NCBI GenBank assembly: GCA_902506565.1
Contig: LR732703.1
Coordinates: 3,454,256-3,518,255 of the forward strand
Direction: 5' to 3'
Source of the DNA: Burkholderiales bacterium 8X
GTDB taxonomy: Bacteria; Pseudomonadota; Gammaproteobacteria; Burkholderiales; Burkholderiaceae_C
DNA: 64,000 nucleotides
The translations under genes were made by a program, and so were the position numbers. The notes beneath the pieces were generated by a model that worked only from the letters and a program-made list of their open reading frames with translations, had not been told where the DNA came from and searched no databases. Every line of letters begins with the position of its first letter. Within the stretch, counting starts at the first letter, position 1. Below, piece after piece: positions 52,808 to 62,110 of this stretch.

Positions 52808-53403
52808 ATCCAACGCTCGCGAATCAAGTCCAGCAGGGCCCGCGCCGCAATGCCGCGATGGCTGCGCGCGTTCTTGAGCTCGGGTGGCAGTTGCGCGAAG
52901 GTCTTGCCGAACTCGGGCAGCCACATGACCGGATCGAATCCGAAGCCGAGTTTCCCCATGGGCTCGGGTGCAATCTCGCCTTCGACCCGACCGACCGCGA
53001 TCAACGGCTCGGGATCGGCCGGGCTTCGAATCGCGACGAGCGTGCTGACCAGCGCGGCTCGCCGGTCGGCATGCGGCGCCAATTGCTCCAGCAAGGCTCG
53101 CACGTTGTTGTCATCGCCCTTGCTGTACCCGAACTGTTGGGCATAGAAAGCGGTATCGACACCCGGCAGCCCGCCGAAGGCGTGAACGCACAGGCCGGCA
53201 TCGTCTGCCACCGCCGGCAGCCCGCTGGCTGAAGAGGCATGCCGGGCCTTGGCCAAGGCGTTCTCGACGAAGGTCTTGAAGGGCTCCTCGGCCTCGCCGA
53301 TGCCGAGGCTGGATTGCGCGACCAACTCCCAGCCCAGCGGTGCGAACAGGACCTGGAGTTCGGCCAGTTTTCCGGCGTTGTTCGAAGCCAGGACCAGTTT
53401 CAT
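52804..53403 (-). CDS. rdgB: XTP/dITP pyrophosphatase (RdgB)
   Basis: The 199-residue protein has the HAM1 signatures: LVLASNNAGKLAELQ at the start, VENALAKARHASSASGLPAVADDAGLCVHAF near residue 65 (in parts), LPGVDTAFYAQ and GFGFDPVMWLPEFGKTFAQL. It removes non-canonical ITP and XTP from the nucleotide pool to avoid their incorporation into DNA and RNA. It lies 19 bases after rph and overlaps hemW. Confidence 0.95.
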   Translation of the reverse strand: MKLVLASNNAGKLAELQVLFAPLGWELVAQSSLGIGEAEEPFKTFVENALAKARHASSASGLPAVADDAGLCVHAFGGLPGVDTAFYAQQFGYSKGDDNNVRALLEQLAPHADRRAALVSTLVAIRSPADPEPLIAVGRVEGEIAPEPMGKLGFGFDPVMWLPEFGKTFAQLPPELKNARSHRGIAARALLDLIRERWM

Positions 53404-53422
53404 CGAGACGCCCCGCCAGGAT

Positions 53423-54151
53423 TCAAAGCGCGCGCGCCTCGGCCTGCATCCGGGTCAGCTGCGCGATGCCGCCTTCAGCCAGCGCGAGCAGCTGGTTCAT
53501 CTCGTCCCTCGTAAAGGCTGCGCCCTCCGCAGTGCCCTGGACTTCGATGAACCGCCCGGAGCCGGTCATGACGACATTCATGTCGGTATCGCAGGCCGAA
53601 TCCTCGATGTATTCGAGGTCGAGCAAGGGCGTCGCCTCGACGATGCCCACCGATACCGCGGCCACGCTGCCCCTGATCGGGGTCGCGGCCAGCTTGCCTT
53701 CGAGCAGCAACTGGTCGACGGCATCCTGGGCAGCGATGAATGCCCCGGTGATGGCAGCCGTGCGGGTACCGCCGTCGGCTTGCAACACGTCGCAATCGAG
53801 ATGGATGGTTCGCTCGCCGAGCGCGGTCAGATCGAACACCGCACGCAGGGATCGACCGATCAGCCGCTGGATCTCCTGGGTGCGACCGCTTTGTTTGCCG
53901 CGCGCGGCTTCACGGTCGCTGCGGGTGTGGGTCGCGCGGGGCAGCATGCCGTACTCGGCGGTCACCCAACCCTCGCCGCTCCCGCGTTTGTGCGGCGGCA
54001 CCTTCTCTTCGACCGAAGCGGTGCAGAGCACCCGGGTCTGTCCGAACTCGATCAGCACGGAACCTTCGGCATGGATCGTGAACTTGCGGGTGATGCGGAT
54101 TTCGCGCAATTGATCGGCCGAGCGGCCGCCGCTGCGTACAAAGGTTGTCAT
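53423..54151 (-). CDS. rph: Ribonuclease PH
   Basis: The 242-residue protein has [29 protein letters not shown] near residue 25, given in parts, [16 protein letters not shown] near residue 90, [24 protein letters not shown] near residue 118 (in parts), and [21 protein letters not shown] near residue 185. It is a phosphorolytic 3'-5' exoribonuclease that trims tRNA 3' ends. Length is typical. It follows the PP2C gene by 21 bases. Confidence 0.96.
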   Translation of the reverse strand: MTTFVRSGGRSADQLREIRITRKFTIHAEGSVLIEFGQTRVLCTASVEEKVPPHKRGSGEGWVTAEYGMLPRATHTRSDREAARGKQSGRTQEIQRLIGRSLRAVFDLTALGERTIHLDCDVLQADGGTRTAAITGAFIAAQDAVDQLLLEGKLAATPIRGSVAAVSVGIVEATPLLDLEYIEDSACDTDMNVVMTGSGRFIEVQGTAEGAAFTRDEMNQLLALAEGGIAQLTRMQAEARAL

Positions 54152-54172
54152 CGGATATCAGTCGTTCTGAGT

Positions 54173-55078
54173 TCAGTTCTTGCGAGCCGCCGAGCGCCGG
54201 ATGGCCTCGTTGATTTCGGCGATGGAACGCTCGATGGCGTCGTCGTCCAGGTCGTCGAGTTCACCATCCGAGGGCATGCCGGCCTGGATCGTCGAAGCGA
54301 AGACGCCGTCGCTGATGTTGTCGGTCGAGACGTTGCGCGCCTGCCCTTCGGCCTCGGGGGTTTCCCATTCGAGCGCGATCAAGGTCACGTTGTCGCTGTG
54401 CGTGCCGCCATTGCGGAGCGCCACTTCGGCAAGGTCGGGTACGGCGTCGGACACCGGCTTGCCGGACGAGAGCATCCGCACGATCAGGTCTTCATCGAGC
54501 ACGCCCCACAAGCCATCGGAGCAGAGCATGATCCGATCGCCTTTCTGGAGCACCAGCGGCGTGGAGATCTCGAGCAGCGGCGGGGTGGGAGAGCCCAGGC
54601 AGGTGAGGAGCAGGTTTCGGTTGACGTATTCCGGTCCCGCGTTGGCACGTGGGCGTTCGGCATGGGAATGGTCGCGGGTTCGCACCAGCAGCTCGCCATC
54701 GCGAACGACATAGAGTCGCGAATCGCCGCAATGCACCCAGGTCGCCGTGGTGCCCTGGATCACGGCGGCAACGACGGTGGTGCGGGGCGTGTCGAGCATC
54801 GCCTTGTTGCCGGCGTAGCGCATGATCTGCTGGTGTGCAGCCATGGCCGCGGACCCGAGGAAGGCCTTGACATCCTTGACCGTCGGCTTGGCCTCGCGCT
54901 GGTAGAGCGCCGCAATGGTTTGCAATGCCAGCTGCGCCGCGATCTCGCCTTCGGGATGGCCGCCCATTCCGTCGGCCAGCACGAAAAGACCGGACTCGCG
55001 GGTGTAGCAGTAGCCCATCCGGTCCTCGTTCTTGACGCGGCCTCCTTTGCGACTGACTTGAAAGACCGAGAACTTCAT
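54173..55078 (-). CDS. PP2C-family protein phosphatase
   Basis: The 301-residue protein has the PP2C/SpoIIE-type motifs: EDRMGYC near residue 18, FVLADGMGGHPEGEIAAQLA (metal-binding DGMGG), WVHCGDSRLYVVRDGEL (GDSR), HSDNVTLIALEW, and the C-terminal metal Asp region. It should remove phosphate from Ser/Thr residues with Mn or Mg ions. The tail of about 55 residues is acidic and not conserved. It follows the Ser/Thr kinase gene by 88 bases and probably opposes it. Confidence 0.93.
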   Translation of the reverse strand: MKFSVFQVSRKGGRVKNEDRMGYCYTRESGLFVLADGMGGHPEGEIAAQLALQTIAALYQREAKPTVKDVKAFLGSAAMAAHQQIMRYAGNKAMLDTPRTTVVAAVIQGTTATWVHCGDSRLYVVRDGELLVRTRDHSHAERPRANAGPEYVNRNLLLTCLGSPTPPLLEISTPLVLQKGDRIMLCSDGLWGVLDEDLIVRMLSSGKPVSDAVPDLAEVALRNGGTHSDNVTLIALEWETPEAEGQARNVSTDNISDGVFASTIQAGMPSDGELDDLDDDAIERSIAEINEAIRRSAARKN

Positions 55079-55166
55079 GAGGATCGAATGATGGGCTGAG
55101 AAAGCGATGCCGCAAATGCAGCGCGCGCAGAGATCGATGACTGCCGAGGAAGAAACGTGATGCCGC

Positions 55167-56174
55167 TCAACTCGGCCGCGTGGTCGGAGCGGCTGCCTTC
55201 GGGAGCCCCTTCTTCTCGAACGAGCGAATGTTGTCGATCGAGAGCCGGACCTTTTCGCTGACGGTGAGCTTCGTATAGCGCCGCTCGCCTTCCCGGCTCA
55301 GCTCCTTTTGCAGCGCGAAGACCGACTGCGGGCGCGAAAGCGGATCGAGCGACATGCACCACTCGACCACCTCGATCAAGTTGTCCGAATAGATGCCCCG
55401 CAGGCGAGACAGCGAAAGGCCGAGCCGGTCCTTTTCGATGCGCTGGGGTGCGTCGTTGGGCGGATAGCCCTGCATGCAGGCATAGATGCAGGCACCGATC
55501 GCGTAGATGTCGGTCCACGGTCCCATCGACGAATCGCGCCGGTACATCTCGGGCGCCGCGAAACCGGGCGTGTACATGGGCCGGATGAAATTGCCTTCCT
55601 TGGAAAGCACCTCGCGCGCGGCGCCGAAGTCGATCATCACGGCGCGGTCGTCGTCCGTGACGAAGATGTTGGCCGGCTTGATGTCCAGGTGAAGCATCTT
55701 GTGCTGGTGCACGATGCGCAGACCGCGAAGGATTTCGTCGAAGAGCGATCGCACGGTCGATTCGCGAAACACCTTCTGCTTCTTGAGATCCCGGGCGGTG
55801 ACGATGAAGTCCTGCAAGGTCGCGCCTTCCAGGTAGTTCATCACCATGTAGACCGTCTCGTTCTCCCGGAAGAAGTTGAGCACGCTGACGACCGAGGCAT
55901 GCGAGATCTGCGCGAGAGAACGGCCTTCTTCGAAGAAGCTCTTGAGGCCCAGACGGTAGAGAGAGAGCTTCTCGGGCGGCACCTGGGGTGCGAGTTCGCC
56001 GATGCCGCGCGTGGCCAGCGAGGATGGAAGGTATTCCTTGATGGCCACCTGCTGCCCGGATTGATCGACCGCCAGGTAGACCACGCCGAAACCCCCTGCC
56101 GACAACCGTCGAATGACGCGATAGCCGCCGATGACCGTCTCGGGCAGCAGAGGTGAAGGTTTGACCTTTGACAT
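55167..56174 (-). CDS. Eukaryotic-like Ser/Thr protein kinase
   Basis: The 335-residue soluble protein has a kinase core: the glycine loop LSAGGFGVVYLA near residue 23, the Lys of VAIKEYLP, HLDIKPANIFV (HxD catalytic loop with Leu instead of Arg), IDFGAAR (the DFG motif), and APEMYR. A TD near the end of helix F is also present. No transmembrane helix or PASTA domain follows, which is the Hanks-type layout without an extracellular sensor. It is convergent with nothing and divergent from yicC, with a short shared promoter region. It pairs with the PP2C gene. Confidence 0.93.
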   Translation of the reverse strand: MSKVKPSPLLPETVIGGYRVIRRLSAGGFGVVYLAVDQSGQQVAIKEYLPSSLATRGIGELAPQVPPEKLSLYRLGLKSFFEEGRSLAQISHASVVSVLNFFRENETVYMVMNYLEGATLQDFIVTARDLKKQKVFRESTVRSLFDEILRGLRIVHQHKMLHLDIKPANIFVTDDDRAVMIDFGAAREVLSKEGNFIRPMYTPGFAAPEMYRRDSSMGPWTDIYAIGACIYACMQGYPPNDAPQRIEKDRLGLSLSRLRGIYSDNLIEVVEWCMSLDPLSRPQSVFALQKELSREGERRYTKLTVSEKVRLSIDNIRSFEKKGLPKAAAPTTRPS

Positions 56175-56277
56175 AATCAGAAAGTGTCGCCGGAAGGCGG
56201 GGAGGCGGCAAGCGAACGCTGTGCCGTTGCTCGGTGCATATTCACAAGATCGACCCGGAAATTCACATCGAGACTCA

Positions 56278-57186
56278 ATGCCAGTTTACAGCATGACCGG
56301 TTTTGCGAGCGCCCAGAACAGCGCCGCAGACAACCCTTCCGACCTTGAATCCAAGCGGCCCGCAGCCCGCATCGGAATTGAAATTCGCTCGGTCAATAGC
56401 CGCTTTCTGGACCTCACGTTCAAGTTGCCCGACGAGTTGCGGCAGTACGAGCCGTCCCTTCGCGAATTGCTCGGAAGCAAGTTGAAGAGAGGCAAGATCG
56501 AGGTGCGCGCATCGCTTCTCGCTGCCGGGCATGCGGACATCGAAGACCCGTCGATGCAGTTGCTGCAGCGCTTGAACAGCTTGCAGGACGGCATCAAGGC
56601 CTGGCTCCCGGGTGCCCGCGAGCTCAGCGTCTCGGAAGTGCTGCGCTTGGCGGCGGACGAGTCGGGTGCGCCGGGCGACTGGTCCGGCGCCGTGCAGACG
56701 GTGGCCCAGAAGGCGGTCAAGTCGCTGGTATCGGCACGTGAACGCGAAGGCGAGCGCCTCGCCCGAATGCTGCTCGATCATGTCAAGCAGATCGAAGCGC
56801 TGGTGGCCAAGGCCAAGCCATTGATTCCCAATTTGATCCAACAGCAGCGAACCCGCTTCCTGGAGCGTTGGCAGGACGCGATGGGCGCGACCGGCGTGGC
56901 GCCGGAAAGCGCGCAGGACCGCGCCCTCAGCGAGGCGACCGCGTTCGCCATTCGGATCGACGTGGCCGAAGAACTCACCCGGCTCGGCTCGCATCTCGAG
57001 GAAATCGAGCGGCTTCTGTCGAAAGGCGGGGAGGTGGGCAAGCGCCTCGATTTCCTCATCCAGGAACTTCACCGCGAAGCCAATACCCTCGGTTCGAAGT
57101 CGGCCACGCTCGAGCTCAGTCGCATCGGCGTCGACATGAAGGTGCTGATCGAGCAGATGCGAGAGCAAGTGCAAAACCTGGAATAG
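56278..57186 (+). CDS. yicC: YicC family endoribonuclease
   Basis: The 302-residue protein starts VYSMTGFASAQ, the family hallmark, and has EIRSVNSRFLDLTFKLPDELR near residue 38 (in parts), a long helical middle, and the C-terminal FLIQELHREANTLGSKSATLELS, in parts, which matches the YicC/DUF1732 signature. YicC proteins cut RNA and affect sRNA stability. The start ATG is at 56278. It is transcribed away from the kinase gene and leads into gmk. Confidence 0.93.
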   Translation: MPVYSMTGFASAQNSAADNPSDLESKRPAARIGIEIRSVNSRFLDLTFKLPDELRQYEPSLRELLGSKLKRGKIEVRASLLAAGHADIEDPSMQLLQRLNSLQDGIKAWLPGARELSVSEVLRLAADESGAPGDWSGAVQTVAQKAVKSLVSAREREGERLARMLLDHVKQIEALVAKAKPLIPNLIQQQRTRFLERWQDAMGATGVAPESAQDRALSEATAFAIRIDVAEELTRLGSHLEEIERLLSKGGEVGKRLDFLIQELHREANTLGSKSATLELSRIGVDMKVLIEQMREQVQNLE

Positions 57187-57195
57187 CGGCGCGGC

Positions 57196-57816
57196 ATGGA
57201 CTACCCCGGCAACATCTTCGTGGTCGCGGCGCCGAGCGGCGCCGGCAAATCCAGCCTGGTGAAGGCCTTGATGGAGCTCGACGCGGCCGTGCAGCCCTCG
57301 GTCTCGCACACCACCCGCCCGCCTCGCGGCCAGGAAAAACACGGACGCGAATACTTCTTTTGCTCGCCCGGCGAATTCGATGCCATGGTGGAGGCCGATG
57401 CCTTCGTCGAGTGGGCGCATGTTCATGGGCAGCGCTACGGCACCTCGAAGAAGGCGATCGAGGATCGCATTGCACAAGGCGCCGACGTCATCCTCGAGAT
57501 CGATTTCCAGGGCGCCATCCAGATTCGCCGAACCTTTGCCAATGCGGTGACGATCTTCATCCTGCCTCCGAGTTGGGAAGAGCTGCGTTCGCGCCTGGAG
57601 CGCCGCGGCGAAGACAGCGCCGAGACCATCCAGCTTCGGCTCGAGAACGCAGCCACCGAAATGGCACGCGCCGGGGAATTCGACTTCGTTATAATCAACG
57701 AGTTATTTGAGCGTGCATTGTTTGACCTGAAAGCCATCGTGCATGCCCAGCGGCTTCGCTACACCGCACAGCGCCGCGCTCGTGCCGCCACCTTCGCGGC
57801 TTTGAACATCCCCTGA
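57196..57816 (+). CDS. gmk: Guanylate kinase
   Basis: The 206-residue protein has the P-loop [16 protein letters not shown] near residue 10, [21 protein letters not shown] near residue 37 (in parts, GMP-binding), and a C-terminal lid region. It makes GDP from GMP and ATP. It begins nine bases after the yicC stop and precedes rpoZ, the classic order gmk-rpoZ-spoT. Confidence 0.97.
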   Translation: MDYPGNIFVVAAPSGAGKSSLVKALMELDAAVQPSVSHTTRPPRGQEKHGREYFFCSPGEFDAMVEADAFVEWAHVHGQRYGTSKKAIEDRIAQGADVILEIDFQGAIQIRRTFANAVTIFILPPSWEELRSRLERRGEDSAETIQLRLENAATEMARAGEFDFVIINELFERALFDLKAIVHAQRLRYTAQRRARAATFAALNIP

Positions 57817-57847
57817 TTCATTACGTCGCAACAAGCCGAAAGTACTC

Positions 57848-58051
57848 ATGGCCCGCATCACCGTCGAAGACTGCCTCGTCCAGATCCCGAATCGCTTCCA
57901 GCTCGTGCTGGCTGCCACCTATCGCGCTCGCATGCTGAGCCAGGGGCATGCCCCCAAGGTTGAAAGCAAGAACAAGCCGGGCGTCACCGCATTGCGCGAG
58001 ATCGCAGCGGGCAAGATCGATGGAGACGAGATGCTCAAGAAGGTCCGCTGA
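57848..58051 (+). CDS. rpoZ: RNA polymerase subunit omega
   Basis: The 67-residue protein has [21 protein letters not shown] and then [10 protein letters not shown], and a C-terminal helix [16 protein letters not shown], which fits RpoZ in full length. The omega subunit helps fold beta-prime and takes part in ppGpp binding. It follows gmk by 31 bases and ends 20 bases before a terminator, so it is transcribed with gmk and yicC. Confidence 0.97.
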   Translation: MARITVEDCLVQIPNRFQLVLAATYRARMLSQGHAPKVESKNKPGVTALREIAAGKIDGDEMLKKVR

Positions 58052-58071
58052 TCCAGCCGACGACTCTCTAT

Positions 58072-58098
58072 AAAAAGCACCGCGCCGCGGTGCTTTTT
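58072..58098 (+). terminator. Intrinsic terminator after rpoZ
   Basis: AAAAAGCACCGC (58072-58083) and GCGGTGCTTTTT (58087-58098) form a 12-bp stem with a three-base loop and a run of Ts. It lies 20 bases after the rpoZ stop and 43 before rsh, so the rsh gene may have its own promoter in a very short gap or rely on read-through. Confidence 0.85.
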
Positions 58099-58140
58099 TG
58101 TTGCGTGAGCACGCCTCGCCGAGGCTCACGCTAAAGTGTA

Positions 58141-60399
58141 ATGATGAGCGCGGTCGCCAAGTCTCCTTCCACCGACCCCAAGCGGGGCGCAAGGCCCAGC
58201 GCTGCCGCACTCAATGCCGCCGCTGCAAGCTTTGCCGCACTCACCGATCGCCTCGACTACCTGGGCGCGGAAGACGTCGAGCAAGTGCGGCGCGCCTATC
58301 GATTTGCGGACGAAGCGCATCTTGGCCAGCTTCGCAACAGCGGCGAGCCGTACATCACCCATCCGATCGCGGTGGCGGCCCAATGCGCCGAGTGGAAGCT
58401 CGATGCGCAGGCCTTGATGGCCGCCCTTCTCCACGATGCGATCGAAGACTGCGGCGTCACCAAGGTCGAGCTGATCGAACGATTCGGTGCGCCGGTCGCG
58501 GAACTCGTCGACGGTCTCACCAAGCTCGACAAGCTGCACTTCAACACGCGAGAAGAAAACCAGGCGGAGTCGTTCAGAAAAATGCTGCTGGCGATGGCTC
58601 GCGATGTGCGCGTCATCCTGGTCAAGCTGGCCGATCGCACGCACAACATGCGAACGCTGGACGACGCGCCGCGCGAGAAATGGGGCCGCATCGCCCGCGA
58701 AACGCTCGAAATCTACGCGCCCATCGCGCATCGCCTCGGCCTCAACCAGAGCTACCGCGAGTTGCAGGACCTATCGTTTCGCTACCTCCGGCCCTGGCGA
58801 TACGCCATCCTCGCCAAGGCGGTCGCCAAGGCGCGAGGCAGGCGGCGCGACCTGATCCAGAAGGTTCAGCAGGAGCTCGAGGCATCGTTTTCGCAGGCGG
58901 GCATGAGCGTTCGCATGGCGGGCCGCGAAAAAACGCTCTATTCCATCTACCGCAAGATGGAAGAAAAGCGCCTGAGTTTTGCGCACGTCACGGACATCTA
59001 CGGCTTTCGCCTGATCGTTCCGACAGTGATCGGCTGCTACACCTGCCTCGGGATCCTCCACCAGATGTACAAGCCCCTACCGGGCAAGTTCAAGGACCAC
59101 ATCGCGATTGCCAAGCTCAACGGCTATCAGTCGCTGCACACCACCCTGGTCGGCCCCGCCGGCGTCAACGTCGAGTTCCAGATCCGAACCGACGCCATGA
59201 ACGTGGTGGCGGAGTCGGGCGTGGCAGCGCACTGGCTCTACAAGGCGTCGGAACCGAGCGCCGCCACCAGCGAGCGCCTGGGTGCCAAGTGGCTTCAATC
59301 GCTCCTCGACATTCAGGACGAGACCCGGGACGCGGCCGAGTTCTGGGATCACGTCAAGGTCGATCTCTTTCCGGATGCGGTCTACGTCTTCACGCCGAAG
59401 AGCCAGATCCTTGCGTTGCCGCGGGGCGCCACGGTGGTCGACTTCGCCTATGCGATCCACAGCAACATCGGCGATCACACCTGCGCAGCCCGCATCAACG
59501 GCGACCAGGTTCCGCTTCGAACCGAACTGAAGAACGGCGATGTGGTCGAGGTGATCACCGCGCCCGTCTCGACGCCGAACCCGGCATGGCTGGGCTTCGT
59601 CCGGACGGGTCGGGCCCGCTCCAAGATCAGGCACTACCTCAAGTCGCTCGCCCATGCGGAATCCGAGGGCCTCGGCGAGAAGCTGTTGGCGCAGGCATTG
59701 CGCGCCGAGGGTGTCGGCAACATGCCCGGCAACGAGCCCGAGTACCAGCAACTCTGGGAAAAGCTGCTGCGGTTCACCGGCAATCGAAGCCGTGCCGAAT
59801 TGCTGACCGACATCGGTCTCGGCAAGCGGATCGCAAGCATCGTTGCAAAGCGGCTCCTCAACCTGCTCGCCGAGCGCGGCGAAAAGCCGGATGCGCTGAC
59901 CCTCAGCCGAGAGCGCTTCACGGCGCACGAGACGATTTCGCAGGGCGCGGTCACGCTCGACGGCAGCGAGAACTCCTCGGTGCGATTCGCGCTCTGCTGT
60001 CGACCGATCCCGGGCGATTCGATCGTGGGCTACCTGGGCCATGGCGAAGGCCTGGTCGTGCACACCCTGGAATGCGGCGTCGGGCAAAGACTGCGCCACA
60101 AGGACAGCGAGCGATTTCTCACGGTCGAATGGGCCGACGAGCCGGTTCGCACCTTCGAGACCGGCGTCGTCATCACGGTTCGCAACGACAAGGGCGTGCT
60201 CGCGCGGGTGGCGGCAACGCTTGCGGACGCCGAAGCCGACATCACGCATGTCGAGATGAACGAAGAGACGCCGCAGGATTCGACCGACCTTCGCTTTGTC
60301 ATCGCCGTTCGCGATCGGGCTCATCTCGAGGCGGTGCTGCGCGCCGCACGACGAACGTCTTCGGTCTTGTCGGCGACCCGGACCGTGCCTTCGCACTGA
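58141..60399 (+). CDS. spoT: RelA/SpoT-type (p)ppGpp synthetase/hydrolase
   Basis: The 752-residue protein has the HD hydrolase domain (SGEPYITHPIAVA, MAALLHDAIED near residue 95), the synthetase domain (GREKTLYSIYRKMEEKRL near residue 260, DIYGFRLIV), a TGS domain (VYVFTPKSQILALPRGATVVDFAYAIHS near residue 415, in parts), and a C-terminal ACT domain. Both active domains look intact, so it is a bifunctional Rsh/SpoT that makes and breaks (p)ppGpp. It follows rpoZ. Confidence 0.94.
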   Translation: MMSAVAKSPSTDPKRGARPSAAALNAAAASFAALTDRLDYLGAEDVEQVRRAYRFADEAHLGQLRNSGEPYITHPIAVAAQCAEWKLDAQALMAALLHDAIEDCGVTKVELIERFGAPVAELVDGLTKLDKLHFNTREENQAESFRKMLLAMARDVRVILVKLADRTHNMRTLDDAPREKWGRIARETLEIYAPIAHRLGLNQSYRELQDLSFRYLRPWRYAILAKAVAKARGRRRDLIQKVQQELEASFSQAGMSVRMAGREKTLYSIYRKMEEKRLSFAHVTDIYGFRLIVPTVIGCYTCLGILHQMYKPLPGKFKDHIAIAKLNGYQSLHTTLVGPAGVNVEFQIRTDAMNVVAESGVAAHWLYKASEPSAATSERLGAKWLQSLLDIQDETRDAAEFWDHVKVDLFPDAVYVFTPKSQILALPRGATVVDFAYAIHSNIGDHTCAARINGDQVPLRTELKNGDVVEVITAPVSTPNPAWLGFVRTGRARSKIRHYLKSLAHAESEGLGEKLLAQALRAEGVGNMPGNEPEYQQLWEKLLRFTGNRSRAELLTDIGLGKRIASIVAKRLLNLLAERGEKPDALTLSRERFTAHETISQGAVTLDGSENSSVRFALCCRPIPGDSIVGYLGHGEGLVVHTLECGVGQRLRHKDSERFLTVEWADEPVRTFETGVVITVRNDKGVLARVAATLADAEADITHVEMNEETPQDSTDLRFVIAVRDRAHLEAVLRAARRTSSVLSATRTVPSH

Positions 60400-60411
60400 G
60401 TCAGGTACCGA

Positions 60412-60981
60412 TCAATCCTCTTTGCCTGCGGGCGGCGGATAGTTCACTTCGAGCACTTCGAGTTCGTGAATCCCGCTCGGCGCGGCGAGCTTCACGACAT
60501 CGCCCTTGCGAGCCTTCAGCAAGGCCTTGGCGATCGGCGATATCCAGCTGACCTGCGACTGCGTGCTGTCGGCTTCGTCGATGCCGAGGATGGTGAGCTC
60601 TCGCTCGGCGCCCTCCTCGTCGACCAGCTGCACCGTGGCACCGAAAAACACCTGATCGCGACCGTGATGCACCGACGGGTCGACGATCTCCGCGATCTCG
60701 AGGCGCTTGCCCAGGAACCGGATTCGGCGATCGATTTCTCGGAGCCGCTTCTTGCCATAGAGATAGTCGCCATTCTCAGAACGATCCCCGTTCTTGGCAG
60801 CCCAATGGACGGCTTCGACGACCTTGGGGCGCTCGACATCCATCAGCCCAAGCAGTTCGGTGCGAAGCCGTTCGTAGCCTTGCGGCGTGATGTAGTTCTT
60901 GAGCCCGGGTGCAAGCGGCGCTGCGACCTCGCCGGCCTCGTCGTCGTCGGACTCGGTCTCTTTGGTGAAAGCCTTGCTCAT
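60412..60981 (-). CDS. greB: Transcription elongation factor GreB
   Basis: The start ATG 60981 gives 189 residues, with a charged N-terminal extension of about 25 residues before YITPQGYERLRTELLGL. The coiled coil has VHWAAKNGDRSENGDYLYGKKRL, in parts, with the acidic tip DRSENGDY that reaches the active site of RNA polymerase. The C-terminal domain is GATVQLVDEEGAERELTILGIDEAD. GreB stimulates transcript cleavage in backtracked complexes. It is convergent with spoT, with 12 bases between the stops. Confidence 0.93.
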   Translation of the reverse strand: MSKAFTKETESDDDEAGEVAAPLAPGLKNYITPQGYERLRTELLGLMDVERPKVVEAVHWAAKNGDRSENGDYLYGKKRLREIDRRIRFLGKRLEIAEIVDPSVHHGRDQVFFGATVQLVDEEGAERELTILGIDEADSTQSQVSWISPIAKALLKARKGDVVKLAAPSGIHELEVLEVNYPPPAGKED

Positions 60982-61001
60982 CAACGAAGGTCCCAAATGA
61001 A

Positions 61002-61033
61002 AAGGGTTGGCTTCGGTGAAGAAGCCAACCCTT
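61002..61033 (-). terminator. Terminator of tRNA-Arg
   Basis: AAGGGTTGGCTTC (61002-61014) and GAAGCCAACCCTT (61021-61033) form a perfect 13-bp stem with a six-base loop. On the minus strand it follows the tRNA-Arg CCA end by about six bases and runs into TTTTC. It lies 20 bases before the greB start on the same strand. Confidence 0.85.
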
Positions 61034-61039
61034 GAAGAG

Positions 61040-61116
61040 TGGTGCGGCTGGCAGGAATTGAACCCACGACCCCTTGGTTCGTAGCCAAGTACTCTATCCA
61101 ACTGAGCTACAGCCGC
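61040..61116 (-). tRNA. tRNA-Arg(ACG)
   Basis: The minus strand reads GCGGCTGTAGCTCAGTTGG at the 5' end, an anticodon stem with GGCTACGAACC (anticodon ACG, read as ICG), GGGTTCAATTCC in the T arm, and an encoded CCA. Acceptor arms GCGGCTG and CAGCCGC pair perfectly with an A discriminator. It decodes CGU, CGC and CGA. The hairpin at 61002-61033 is its terminator. Confidence 0.96.
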
Positions 61117-61236
61117 ACAGCTTGCGATTATAGCCACAAGCGAGAGCACTCGAGACGGATGAAGTGCTCTTGCGCCGAGTCATCCGAAACGCGAAGGACG
61201 AACGCGCAGCAGCTGCCCCGGCCCAACGCGCCGAGC

Positions 61237-61503
61237 TCACGACAGCGACGAGCCACGCCGGGCCGACGCGACCGCACGTTCCTCGATCTGCGAATAGGCC
61301 GCGACCGCGGATGCGAGCATCTCGACCTCGATTCCGTGCTTCGAGGCCGTGCGTTGCAGTTCGGCCGGCTTCAGGCGTGACGTTCCCGTTTGCCGATGCG
61401 GCATGTGCGTGGTCTCGGCGCAAAGCGTTTCGGCGACATCCCGAACCTTCTGCGGAAAGTCTGATGTGTAGGCAGCCAACAAGGCTTCGAGTTCGGATGA
61501 CAT
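61237..61503 (-). CDS. Small hypothetical protein
   Basis: The start at ATG 61503 gives 88 residues. The sequence is polar and helical with SSELEALLAAYTSDFPQKVRD at the N-terminus (in parts), a Cys near residue 28, and a long C-terminal helix ending SARRGSSLS. No membrane segment or domain is recognised. It follows the next small gene by 28 bases and is presumably co-transcribed. Both lie between two tRNA genes on the same strand. Confidence 0.5.
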   Translation of the reverse strand: MSSELEALLAAYTSDFPQKVRDVAETLCAETTHMPHRQTGTSRLKPAELQRTASKHGIEVEMLASAVAAYSQIEERAVASARRGSSLS

Positions 61504-61531
61504 GGAATTGAAAGTGATGACCGGCGAACGG

Positions 61532-61762
61532 TCAGTGCTGCCAGCGCTTCCACGTCCGGACAGCAGGCGTCTCCGGCAGCTCGGCCGCCATGGTTGTCGT
61601 CCCTCCGAAGCGTCGAGACATCTCGCGCTCGCATTCCGCCGCCGTAGCCGCAGCGAACAGGTCACCGTTTCTTGCCTGCTCGCGGCAGAAGCTCGCAACG
61701 GCGAGCAGGCGTTCGTCAGAGAGGTCGACAGGTTCGAGGGCGTGGATGTCCTTGGAGGTCAT
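61532..61762 (-). CDS. Small hypothetical protein upstream of the 61237 gene
   Basis: The 76-residue protein begins MTSKDIHALEPVDLSDERLLAVASFC, in parts, and has two short helices with a single Cys and a Trp-rich end (RTWKRWQH). No domain or signal peptide is seen. It may be the first gene of a two-gene unit with the 61237 protein. The ribosome binding site is weak, so it is a tentative call. Confidence 0.45.
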   Translation of the reverse strand: MTSKDIHALEPVDLSDERLLAVASFCREQARNGDLFAAATAAECEREMSRRFGGTTTMAAELPETPAVRTWKRWQH

Positions 61763-61991
61763 GGGCCCATCATGGTCCGCTGCGCGAACGCGTCTGTCAG
61801 ACAGCGAGCCGCGCCACCGCTGACGATGTAGGCGCCAGGTCGATCCGCGAAAAAATTCGCGAACTCGGCAGCGAGCCACTTGGCTGCTCGCAACTGACGA
61901 AACGGAAAAGTTCTGGCGTCCGGATCGCGCGCATTCGCAATTTGAGACCCGACACGGGCAGCAACGCCTATCGGCGATCGTGCAATGTGAC

Positions 61992-62068
<77 letters not shown>

Positions 62069-62110
62069 ATGCGCGGGATTCTAGTGGCGGCAAGTCTGCC
62101 CGCAGCCGCC

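Noticed and set aside
60982..61149. Upstream extension of greB into tRNA-Arg
   Set aside because: The extension would overlap the tRNA gene and its terminator. The ATG at 60981 fits the family start.
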